A stretch of 29,671 nt of DNA from Amanita rubescens (Eukaryota > Basidiomycota > Agaricomycetes > Agaricales > Amanitaceae). The translations under genes were made by a program, and so were the position numbers. The stretch spans positions 1 through 29,671 of the forward strand of contig WION01000600.1 of NCBI GenBank assembly GCA_015039365.1. The letters run 5' to 3'. Position 1 is the stretch's first letter. Each line of letters starts with the position of its first letter. The notes under the pieces were generated by a model. That model was not told the origin of the DNA and did not search any database. It saw only the letters and a list, made by a program, of their open reading frames with translations. This document shows, one piece after another, positions 21,626 to 29,671 of this stretch.

Positions 21626-21789
21626 AATGATATATATAAGCTGCTTTTTTAAAGGGGGTAGGATGCCAAGACTGGCAAGGGAAAGGGCCAAGGCTTCAAT
21701 TAGAACGCCGGCGTTCAAAATCAACTTAACCTCCCGCCCTCTTCAAGTTACCTCCCCCCTTCTTCAGCCCTCCTTAAACCAGTTCCGCT

Positions 21790-22960
21790 ATGCCTTGTTC
21801 ACGTGTAACCCGCTCCAAATCCCGCTCCCAGCGCTCGCAGAAGAGAGGGGCTGCCTCCCCTTCGATTCCCACGGTTCAAATCCTCAAAAGCAGGGGGCAG
21901 GAGCAGACGTCTTTGGCGTTAGAAAATAAGCAAAACGGGGAGATTGAAATGTTCAAGGTTGGGGATTGGTGAGCATTAGCTAGTACAGCTGCAGGGGGCA
22001 CCAGCTGATTTCTTCACCTAGCGCCTTCATCGCCCATCGGGACCTGGATCTGGACCAGAGGCCCATCGCTGGTGAAGATTACTGGAAGGGGCGTATCAAC
22101 GGAATTTACAAATATAAAGGAGACGATTATGTGGTGGTTGCTTGGTTCTACACCAAGCAACACCTGGTCGACGTTGGGGTAAAGTGCGTACAGGCTGTTT
22201 TATTATTCGTCGCCCATCTGCTGACAAAGTATTAAATATTTCAGTTTAAATGAGATGCAAAAGTTTAGACTAGGAAGGGCAGAATTGGTTGCAAGTAACC
22301 ACGAGGACGTTGTTCAAGTGTCATCTATAGAAGGTACGGGTTGCCCTCATTCACGCGATGATCTTTTAGCTGAGGCAGGCAATAGACAAGTGTAAAATAA
22401 TATACTTTGATGATACGGAGCCACTGCAAGACCTTGTAAATGTCAACGAGTGGTTTTATAGGCTTGAGGCGACTTTTGGAAGTCGTCGTGGTTCAAACGT
22501 GCCTAAAATCAAAGTACGCGTATTTTCATTCTTATTGACAGCAGTTCAAAATTCTAACTATAAATAATAACAGGGGATCAACGCCAGTTGTATTTGCGGG
22601 CAGATGTATTGCCCCCAAGCTGATCGGCAGCGGTTTTGTAAAGGTTGTAACCAATGGTTTCATGAGGGTTGCATGGGACCAGCTGCTGCCCAACAGGATG
22701 AGTCAGAAGGGAGTCAGACGACTTTAAACCTAATGAAGAAAGTTCCTTTCTATCGCGGCTATGGGGGAGAGGGGGATAGTGGGTTCTTTTGGGAGATCGT
22801 AGGATCCTACCGCCGGCTCAACCGTTTTCGGAACTGGGTCAAGAATGACAGGGTTCCACAAGACTGGGAAAAGCTGTTAGACAAAAAGTTCGTGCAGCAA
22901 GTCCTGTTGCAGACTTGGGTTTATTACCGCTGTCCTAATGGATGTGAAGCCCCTCTGTAA
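21790..22960 (+). CDS. Gene E: BAH-PHD chromatin reader
   Basis: Five exons: 21790-21968, 22022-22183, 22245-22333, 22386-22513, 22574-22960; introns 52-61 nt; 314 residues. Residues 1-45 are basic (RSKSRSQRSQKRG). A BAH domain spans about 55-175: FKVGD, YVVVAWFYTKQH, GRAELVASNHEDVVQVSSIE and KCKIIYFDD. A PHD finger follows: C192-x-C194, C208-KG-C211, H216, C219, with W214 of the likely aromatic cage, and C306/C310 as possible last ligands after an unusually long 86-residue insertion. The same domain order occurs in plant EBS/SHL and Neurospora EPR-1, where BAH reads H3K27me3. A role in histone-mark reading and silencing is therefore likely; the exact mark is not known. C306-x3-C310 is wider than the usual C-x2-C. 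Confidence 0.85.
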
Positions 22961-23426
22961 ATATCATATTCTTATTTATGGACATGTTATTTTCCTAAAT
23001 GCCTACCTTATCTGTCGTACCCTTTAAGCTCATTTCTTAGTATACCATTCCCTTATACGTACTTCCATACTTATCTTTATTCATTAATTAGTATGTCTAT
23101 ATATAAGCCACCTGTATGTTCGACTTAGCTGTTGTTGCTAGCTGTTGTTAGCAATACAATGTTACTCGTTTCTCCTCATCAACCAGTATTGAACTTGTAT
23201 CTCAACTCGTGTACATAATCACGGGACTATTAACAGTTACAACTCATGTGACTTGTAATACTGTTTGACTTAGACTTGCAATCGTAACGCTCTGTTCAAT
23301 CCAATATTGTATTGCTATCAAAATCATACAAAATGCATTGAAATACGACAGATATGGACATTGGCATGGTATTTCATTATGTTACATGTCCGTAGCTCAT
23401 TACATCCCAATAAAAACGAATGATGA
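22961..23426. other. Intergenic region between convergent genes E and B
   Basis: AT-rich, with GTTGTTGCTAGCTGTTGTTA near 23129 and no coding frame of note. It holds the 3' flanks of both genes; no clear transcription-end signal can be singled out. Confidence 0.6.
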
Positions 23427-26170
23427 TCAAGAAGCGAAATGGCCTGCATCAGCTGCCCTGACTGATCTCTTCAACGCGATTTTGGTTCGAAGGGCAATGG
23501 CTATGTTCATGGCGATCGTAAGTGGGCTTACAGCCGTACGCAAAAAGAGCGCCATGCGCGCAGGTTCTGTCACCTCGTTGACGAAATAACTCACCCTACC
23601 GCTTCTATCCAAGAGGGCAGAGATGTCGAACCGGCACAAAACACGTAGATCTGAGTTCCCAGGCCCGAAGTAATTCTTTTCTTCCATTTCGACCAGTCTT
23701 TGGTATGTGGTCATGGCGAATGACATGAATTCTTCGTGGCCCTTCGCCACGTCTGGCCGGCTTGCCATCGGATTGGACAGTTTGGGGTCCGTCGCAGTCC
23801 GCTTTGTTTTTCTCGCATACAGTTTCCTGACATCAGGATTAGTTTCACATCAAATAAAGGGCGAGACGAAATGACTTACTCGATCATGTGCAGAGGCGTG
23901 TAGTGTTCTACTGCACTTTCCGTTATATCGCCATCCTCATTCACCTCCGTCAGCACGGCGTGGGTTATCTTTCCACCGACAAAAAATAACCGGATTTCCC
24001 CCAGCCTTTGCAACCCGTCCACATATGGCATGGCAAACCATCGGACCTGGATGCCCATGTTTCGAATGCTATCGTGATCATAAAGCTCCTTTGTCTCGTC
24101 GACTAGGTCTCCGAAGCGCTGCATAAATTCCATGTCAGGAGTTACCTTGAGAACATGACAGGAGCTCTCGGAGAACTCCCTCTTGATGTAGAGGTTTTCC
24201 CTCTGTTGGAAGGTGAACTCGGTTGGGTCTCGGATTGGTAATATCCTGGGATATGGCGTCCTAGTGTAATCATTAGCGATGAGCGAGAGCTCCGATATGA
24301 GCGCCAGCTTGTGCCCATGCCAGATCATCTGATCAGGGGAGGGAAAAACTGTCGTGAAAGAGGAGAGTCGGTGGATGTTTGTCATGACTGCAGGCAGCTG
24401 ATCGTGATTGAACCCATCCCCCTCTCTGTCCCTGTTTTTGGAGCGTCAAAAAATACGATCTCCCCCCAAAACAAAAAAGAATGACACGCACATGAAGTCC
24501 AGCGAGAGAGGAAGGCCTCCTAGAACAAGGTCCTTTGTTCGTAATTGTTCCCACCGCTCACCCTTTCCACGCAGAACTGCCTTCTTGTAGTCCTTCCACG
24601 TCATGAAATTCATCTGGCAAGGACCGCCAGAATTTTTTTCCATTGCGTAGAATACTAGGAGCTACGTAAAATAAAATGAGAAATGTGGCTGAACAGCATG
24701 GAGGGAGAGGCCTTACCCATTCCCAGCTCATAATTTCCTTATCATTCGCCTTAAAGACGTGATCAGGAAACCGTTCTCTTACAGACTTGAGCCACTCTCT
24801 GGGGAGGTAGCTCTCAGAAGGGATCATCCATAGATCTTTACCTACGGTTGATGGGGATGATTTCACCCCACGATCTTCGATGACAATAACATTAATTGGT
24901 TGGCGATAGAAGGGGCTGTCCATGGCCACCTCCTGCACAGGGAATGCTCCTCGATACAGGTGCAATGCAGCCAGCGGTGCTGGTTGGGAGATTGGGGGTG
25001 GAAGCGGACTTGGGTATGGTTGGCGCGCAGGTGCGGATGGAATTAGCGTCCTGCTGACCTCTTGAGAACGTCTTGAAGTTGATAAGCCTACAGACTCCAT
25101 GACTGCCAGCCCCCCACCGCGCGTGCTGCCAATCGGCACTTGGGGAGGTCTTGGAGTTGATCGCTCTGCGGCAGAGGCATGCTTGTCAAGGTACTCGAGT
25201 GGAGATATTGACCTCCGTCCCGATTCAGGGCTTGGAGACCGCGTTGGTGGGGGCGAAGTGGCCTGGCGAGTATGGGCGAAACGGACGTGCTGGGCCTGAG
25301 GTTGAATGTGGCTAGATTTTTGAAATGGCTCCTGTTGAGCCGATGGTTTCTCCTCCCTCCTGGATGGTCGACCGGCTGGAGCTGTAATTAATTTAGTGTT
25401 TAAATGGGGCATATAACTAACAATATAAAGATTTACCTGAATGTAATGGGCGATGACTCGATCCTGCGGGCAATGGCTCCTGCTGACCCGACGATTTCTC
25501 CCTCCTGGATGGCTGACCCAAGGTAGCTGAAATGAATTTTGCGTTTAGATGGGGCATATAAGTGATGGTATATATAGGGATCCACCTGATGGCATCTGCT
25601 GGTGACGCATGTTAACATGTCGAGATCCACCAGGCAATGGCTCCTGCTGAGTTGATGGTTTCTCCCTCCTGGATTGCTGACCTGAGGGCGCTGGAATCTG
25701 ATGACTGCTCTGGACAAGGCGAGATCCAGAAGGCAAGGGCTCTTGCATGGCAAGAGCTGGATTGAAGTGCGAGATCAGATTGAGCATAAAAACAACAAAA
25801 ATGAGGACTCACCGGTACCCGCCTGTTGCCTTTCCTCTCTTTTTCGTCTTTTCTCCATGAAACGCTCGTAATCGGGATGCAACTGCTGATTATCCTGTCC
25901 CAAATGCTGTATGGGTATGTGGCGCAAGACGTTTGGGTTGCCGATGTATCTTTTAAAGGTGTCATCTGCAAACTCATCCCAATCCTCTGCAGTGATAGGA
26001 GGACTGGTAGCGGTGGGGTTCTGATAGGCGGGGCATGATGCACTACATTGTTTGTGAACCTTCTGGCTTTTGACATGTGTAGAGTAAGTGCCGCCTGAGC
26101 TCCAAAGTATCCCAGACTCGGTCTTTGTGATGGCATGGGGGCAGGTGTGGGGGCACTTCTTGAATGTCAT
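23427..26170 (-). CDS. Gene B: Cys/His-module protein with ATP-grasp-like C-terminal half (paralogue of gene A)
   Basis: Seven exons: 26170-25813, 25756-25586, 25526-25437, 25381-24717, 24661-24492, 24431-23880, 23826-23427; phases agree, 801 residues. N-terminus: C6, H8, C10, H12, H32, H39, C42 and C46 ending CPAY, as in gene A. Exons 2-4 encode three copies of a module around SRREKPS-QQEPLP-GS; the introns between them are also alike, so exon and intron were duplicated together. Splice sites from the EW codons onward match gene A exactly (EW/, DFM/ with GTGCGT, IE/ with GTAAGT). The C-terminal half has NLYIKREFSESSCHVLKV (K568), GEIRLFFVGGK (629-639), GNSDLRVLCRFD (R734, D736) and YFVNEV (N752, E753), an order fitting ATP-grasp ligases. 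Unlike A, it keeps N-E. Motif-based inference; family unassigned. Confidence 0.78.
25382..25756 (-). repeat. Intragenic exon-intron tandem duplication in gene B
   Basis: Exons 2 and 3 and the start of exon 4 each begin at CAG/CT in phase 1 and encode the SRREKPS-QQEPLP module. The introns 25527-25585 and 25382-25436 share TTATATGCCCCATYTAAAC and an AATT(C/A)A-type 3' end. Gene A lacks these exons; its linker grew by different repeats. Confidence 0.8.
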
Positions 26171-26420
26171 TTCAGAATGGCAGGAGGGGAGGACGTCTGA
26201 TACGGTAACTTTAAAATCGCGTTTTTAATATGGTAACTGCATCAACTTTAGAAGTCCGGAGAAGTCGGTGGCAAAAATAGCACGCTTAAAGTCTAAATTT
26301 GGATGTGGGTTGTATCAATTAATCGGCATAGGTGCTAGTGGAACGTAGCAGAGTTAACTACAGTGAGATTAGTAGTTACAGTATAAATGCAGTTAGAAGC
26401 AGCGCATGGGTCTGCATGTG
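26171..26420. other. 5' flank of gene B
   Basis: 250 bp upstream of the gene B ATG. TATGGTAACTG and TACGGTAACTT recur at about 26228 and 26201 (GGTAACT direct repeat). No gene. AGTATAAATGC near 26381 is TATA-like but lies on the plus strand, away from gene B. Confidence 0.4.
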
Positions 26421-26700
26421 ATGGGTACGTCGGTTACCCACACCGGCACCCACATCACACCTGCACCTGCACCTGCACCTGCATCGCAACGGCACCCGCA
26501 TCGCACCCGCATCCGCATCGCACGGCACCTACACTGCACAGGCACCCGCATCACACCACCCACATCTCACCTGCACCAGCATCGCACTCGCACCAGCATC
26601 GCACTCGCACCTGCACCCACATCGCACCCGCACCCACATCGCAGCCCACATTGCACCTGTACCTACATCCCACCTGCACCTGCACCGGCTGCAAAAGCGT
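26421..26700. repeat. CACCTG / CACCCGCATCG microsatellite
   Basis: Imperfect 6 and 12 bp units, such as CACCTGCACCTG, CACCCGCATCG and GCACTCGCACCAGCATCG, fill about 280 bp. His/Pro/Thr-rich frames on the plus strand (26387-26707) are by-products of the repeat. Confidence 0.9.
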
Positions 26701-27262
26701 GACTTGAATCTAGTATACTAGGCAATGGTTGAGGCTATAGCACTGTTGAGAGAGATAAGATATGCGCAGAAGAAAAATAACTCATGCGGGCGACCTAAGC
26801 TTCAGGACCATAAGTACCAAGGGTGGTGAGACACCCCGATTCCACACCCACAACCCTCTCCACCCTCCCGCCTCACCCTCCCTTCTTCTCCCGGTTGTCG
26901 ATGATGCATTTACGAGCTGTCCTAGCACACGCATGATTGGGCTCGGAGTTGTGGGAATCTTATACCAGCGGTGGTGATTGGGACTGTTCACAGCATCCGA
27001 TGAATATGTGGGGACATGCAGGGACACAGTAATTCATGCCAGGACATGGCTGTTCATGATCTACGGCCATGTTTACACCCAAAATCATACATATAACCGT
27101 ATTTTGTCTGATACGGACATTCAGACGGACCGCCCACGCTTACAACATAACTACTGGTACATAACTTAAGAACCTTCTCTTGCCTCAAAGTCTTCCTTTG
27201 ACACTATTCGAACGCTTCAGTTAGACACCAAAATTGACCAGAATTATCAACTTTTGACTTAC
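26701..27262. other. Non-coding spacer
   Basis: Pyrimidine-rich 26840-26900, otherwise mixed sequence. I looked on the minus strand for exons matching gene D downstream of its third exon and found none; open frames here are short and unrecognised. Confidence 0.5.
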
Positions 27263-27671
27263 TTCCTTTTGGTATGATGAGATGCTCTGGTCCCAGACCA
27301 TTTGAAACATTTCCAGGCCATTTTATTGGCATATCTTCCAGATACGGGACCTGGGGCAAACCACGCCATCCATCCCGATCTGCGACAGTTAAACATGACA
27401 AAAGAACAAAAGGAAGGACGCTCACGCAATTGCTTAAGGACATTGGACATGAACCCTGGCTGTGGCGAAGGTGACGTCGCTGTCAATCCCCACTCCTCCA
27501 CTGATCTCTGGTTCAATTGAAGAAGAGGTTGCAAAGGGATGGCTCACCGCTAAGGTGCTGCCTTTTATGGGTCTTCTTTGAGCTTGACGTTGCTTTCTTA
27601 CCCTTTAGAATAATGTTTCATACCAATTAAGCCATTCAGCACTCACTAGCAGTCTCAGCGCGTTTAGACAT
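27263..27671 (-). pseudogene. Truncated paralogue of gene D (exons 1-3 equivalents)
   Basis: ATG at 27671 starts MSKRA as in gene D. A Lys-rich segment follows (27602-27548), then exon 27500-27426 (75 nt, VEEWGLTATSPSPQPGFMSN) and exon 27379-27263 (YLEDMPIKWPGNVSNGLGPE). The last three splice junctions match gene D in phase, but the first intron (donor GTGAGT after 27647) cannot be joined in frame to the next segment, and nothing like gene D exons 4-6 follows. It is probably a decayed partial copy; a shorter expressed gene is possible. Confidence 0.65.
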
Positions 27672-27682
27672 GACAATGGCAA

Positions 27683-28054
27683 GTGGAGGGGAGGAGACAA
27701 TTGGGTGCTATGCCTAATGCTTCTGCGTTCATTATACTTAGGGTTGAAGAAGCAACCTTCCAGTGCGCTCAATCTGAAAGCTTGCCCGGACTTTCTATAT
27801 ATGGACAGCGGCAGGCATCCGCGCCAAACGGTTCAACCTATTCTGGGAAGTGTAAGTTACTCATCGGTTGCTTGAAATGTACTCTGGGTTTCCTAAACTG
27901 GGCAGGCTCACCATACTTGGAAAGTATAGGACCAGATGTTGTTTGGCTGATGGGACGTTGGTCCTGCTATTGGCGTCAACTGGATGTCTTGGCGACAGTC
28001 CACACTGAGAACCTCCGCAGTACACAATGTGCTAGACGCTCTTCTGCCAGCTAG
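27683..28054 (+). pseudogene. Decayed tyrosine-recombinase fragment, DIRS-like retrotransposon
   Basis: The end of this frame reads GPDVVWLMGRWS, then CYWRQLDVLATVHTENL. A V-x-x-MGRWS block followed by YWR-L-(V/L)LA-(L/V)H is the C-terminus of the recombinase in fungal DIRS-type elements, with Y as the nucleophile. The usual spacing between GRWS and YWR is shortened and the upstream H-x-x-R box is not visible, and there is no ATG start, so this is a fragment. No RT or other element parts were seen nearby. Confidence 0.55.
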
Positions 28055-28310
28055 TTCTCATGGGTGAGTCTTCCTTCATGTCTAGCAAAGATTTGCACAC
28101 TCTTATCGAATACGTTCGAGATTGCTTACTGTTATACTTCAACAATCATTCAATTCAGGGAGCGAATTGCGCCCTCAACTTCAGTGCACACCAGTCAGAG
28201 TATGGGCTGAAAATAGATCTATATTATTAGTATACAAGGTGCGATGTATGTATTTTACAAGTATACATATATACAAGACATGTCTGCCCCACAGCGGTAG
28301 CCTATGAATT
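28055..28310. other. Intergenic spacer
   Basis: Between the recombinase remnant and the stop codon of the next gene. AT-rich near 28210-28280 (TATATTATTAGTATAC, TACATATATAC). No feature supported beyond this. Confidence 0.5.
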
Positions 28311-29671
28311 CTAAAAATCGGAGTCATCATCCTCTTCACTGAGTTCTATATCAGCTAGGGTATCCTCACTGTCCTCCGCAACACCGCGCTCGTTTTCTTC
28401 CTCTTGTTCAACTTCCCTCCTGTCCCCCTCTTCGATAAGTGCCTTCGATGCTCCTCTCTTGGGTGGCACCCGCAAGTTCTTTGCTCTCCCAGTCCTATTC
28501 TTTGTCCGCATCTTTTTTATCATAACTTCCATTCTCAAAGTGTCGTTTGTGACCTCAGCATTATACCCTTCCAGCTCTAGCAATGACCTGGATAGCTGCC
28601 TGTTCGTAGCATGAGCGGGAGCGCCACGAGCCCTACGTTTCTCTGTTGGTACCAAACCCACCATCCTCAGCTTCCAGTAATGCGGGTTTGACAGTAGGAC
28701 CACTTTTCCTCGTTTAACATCCCAGATACCCCCAGCATTGTCCAGTTTGCTATTTGGAAGACATTGGCAGTATGACAACATCTTTCCAAGTGCAATGTCC
28801 AGGAGCACCTTATCGTCATCGTCAAGTTTGCTCTTTTCCGATCGATACTTGGCAATGTAGCCAGGATTCTGAGCAAAAGGGGCCCAATGGTTGCGCTTCT
28901 TCAGGTCCTGAGCTGCCTCGACAAAGTACAAACTTGTGCGCTCTTCAAAAGAAGGCGCTCTAGGCCCACGGCCTTTTCCTCTGACCGGACAGTTGCAGGG
29001 AATAACGACATAAGCCCTAAGGCGGGCATGAAGGCTGTCCAACGACCAACAGGCCATGGCTTCCTGCAATGAATCTGGCCTGCGTCTGACGCTTGGGTCA
29101 TCCAATTTGTAGGCGGAATTGAGAGCAGCCCAAATTTGAGCTGTAAAGACCTTGAACAGGTCGGCAGCCAGACCCTCAGGATGGCAAAAGTTATCTAAAT
29201 CTCCTGGCCAGGACCACTTTCGCAAAATGATCCCAGGCATGTCAGAAAGGGCGCCCTTGAGTTCATTCCACGTGAGGTTCTCGCCTAGGGGATATATTTC
29301 TTCATTGTTTTGATCATCTTCGAGTCGCCTTAGTTGATCCTGCCTCAGCGCCTGCCTGGCTCGATCTGGGTTAAAACCCAAAGCAGTCAAGAGGTCGAGA
29401 TCGTCAACCTCTGCAACTTCTGGCAGGCACAGCTCTTTAGACATGTCTAGATCATGCAGGAAGAACATGCCAAATCTGTTGACCAACGGCGAAAAATTGA
29501 GGCTGGTCAAAGACTCCTTGAGTTGGGGGCGGATGAAGGGAGGGGTAAACAATGTGGATTGCATGAGAAACGCAAAGAGGGTGCTCATGAGACCGTAATT
29601 TGTAGGAATATGAGGTTTACGGTGATAGAGCTGCATTTGGCATTGGAAAAGGGATTCCAACCGACGCCAGA
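28311..29671 (-). CDS. Gene F: unrecognised protein, 3' part only
   Basis: An open frame runs from the right window edge to a stop at 28311; it stays open beyond 29660 with no ATG at the edge, so the 5' part lies outside. The visible 450 or so residues are not a domain I recognise. Features seen: YLGENLTW-like YPLGENLTWNELKGALSDMP, a CWSLDSLHARLRAYVVIPC segment with CNC, a basic patch (KKMRTKNRTGRAKNLRVPPKRG region) near the C-terminus, and a very acidic tail (EEENERG, SEEDDDSDF). The basic-then-acidic end suggests a nuclear or nucleic-acid-associated protein. A transposon-derived origin is possible given the context but no catalytic motif supports it. Confidence 0.6.
   Translation of the reverse strand, partial: WRRLESLFQCQMQLYHRKPHIPTNYGLMSTLFAFLMQSTLFTPPFIRPQLKESLTSLNFSPLVNRFGMFFLHDLDMSKELCLPEVAEVDDLDLLTALGFNPDRARQALRQDQLRRLEDDQNNEEIYPLGENLTWNELKGALSDMPGIILRKWSWPGDLDNFCHPEGLAADLFKVFTAQIWAALNSAYKLDDPSVRRRPDSLQEAMACWSLDSLHARLRAYVVIPCNCPVRGKGRGPRAPSFEERTSLYFVEAAQDLKKRNHWAPFAQNPGYIAKYRSEKSKLDDDDKVLLDIALGKMLSYCQCLPNSKLDNAGGIWDVKRGKVVLLSNPHYWKLRMVGLVPTEKRRARGAPAHATNRQLSRSLLELEGYNAEVTNDTLRMEVMIKKMRTKNRTGRAKNLRVPPKRGASKALIEEGDRREVEQEEENERGVAEDSEDTLADIELSEEDDDSDF

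Noticed and set aside
21619..21789. Fusion of genes D and E through an intron at the D stop codon
   Set aside because: The only donor, GTATAA, is weak and the following segment has no supported exon; a good ATG at 21790 begins gene E.
26387..26707. His/Pro/Thr-rich frames
   Set aside because: They arise from the CACCTG/CACCCGCAT microsatellite; several frames are open at once.
28311..29671. KDZ or other transposase
   Set aside because: Considered because TET/JBP genes often travel with KDZ elements, but no catalytic acidic motif or CxC zinc motif is visible in the part present.

Overview
The window looks like a repeat-rich stretch of a basidiomycete (probably Agaricomycete) chromosome. The reasons are many 50-62 nt spliceosomal introns with GTRNGT donors and CAG/TAG/AAG acceptors, a gag-integrase-RT order Ty1/copia relic, a DIRS-type tyrosine-recombinase scrap, long non-coding satellites, and gene families typical of that group (JmjC-like and TET/JBP-like 2-oxoglutarate oxygenases). 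No genus can be named from the sequence. No tRNA, rRNA, CRISPR or prokaryotic feature was seen.

Layout. 1-1842 is a six-copy 276-391 bp tandem array, each copy carrying a 36 bp near-palindrome. 1843-2800 is non-coding. 2800-7890 is a 177 bp satellite of about 28 copies. 7891-9225 holds a roughly 310 bp direct duplication, a GAACGAAC-type repeat and stray satellite units. 9226-10966 (-) is a JmjC-like oxygenase gene, divergent from gene A (11334-14070, +) across a 367 bp spacer that carries a hairpin with a TATA motif and an old satellite-like unit. 14071-14709 holds an 85 bp tandem repeat. 14710-16525 (-) is gene C, a TET/JBP-like oxygenase with two GC-AG introns. 16526-18540 is repeat-rich and non-coding. 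18541-20260 (-) is a deleted copia element. 20477-21625 (+) is gene D, an unrecognised protein, followed by gene E (21790-22960, +), a BAH-PHD chromatin reader. 23427-26170 (-) is gene B, the inverted paralogue of A. 26171-27200 is non-coding with a CACCTG/CACCCGCAT microsatellite. 27263-27671 (-) is a truncated paralogue of D. 27683-28054 is a DIRS-like recombinase remnant. 28311-29671 (-) is the 3' part of an unrecognised gene that runs off the window.

Gene models were built by matching splice phase by eye; A and B support each other exon by exon, as do D and its truncated copy. A and B appear to join an N-terminal Cys/His (zinc-like) module, a long disordered and internally repetitive linker, and a C-terminal half with ATP-grasp-like signatures. 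I do not recognise this combination as a described family.

A common theme, offered as inference, is chromatin and DNA methylation. Two 2OG oxygenases (JmjC-like and TET/JBP-like) and a BAH-PHD reader lie among repeats whose copies differ mainly by C-to-T or G-to-A changes at CpG, the footprint expected from methyl-cytosine deamination. Whether the genes act together cannot be told from sequence.
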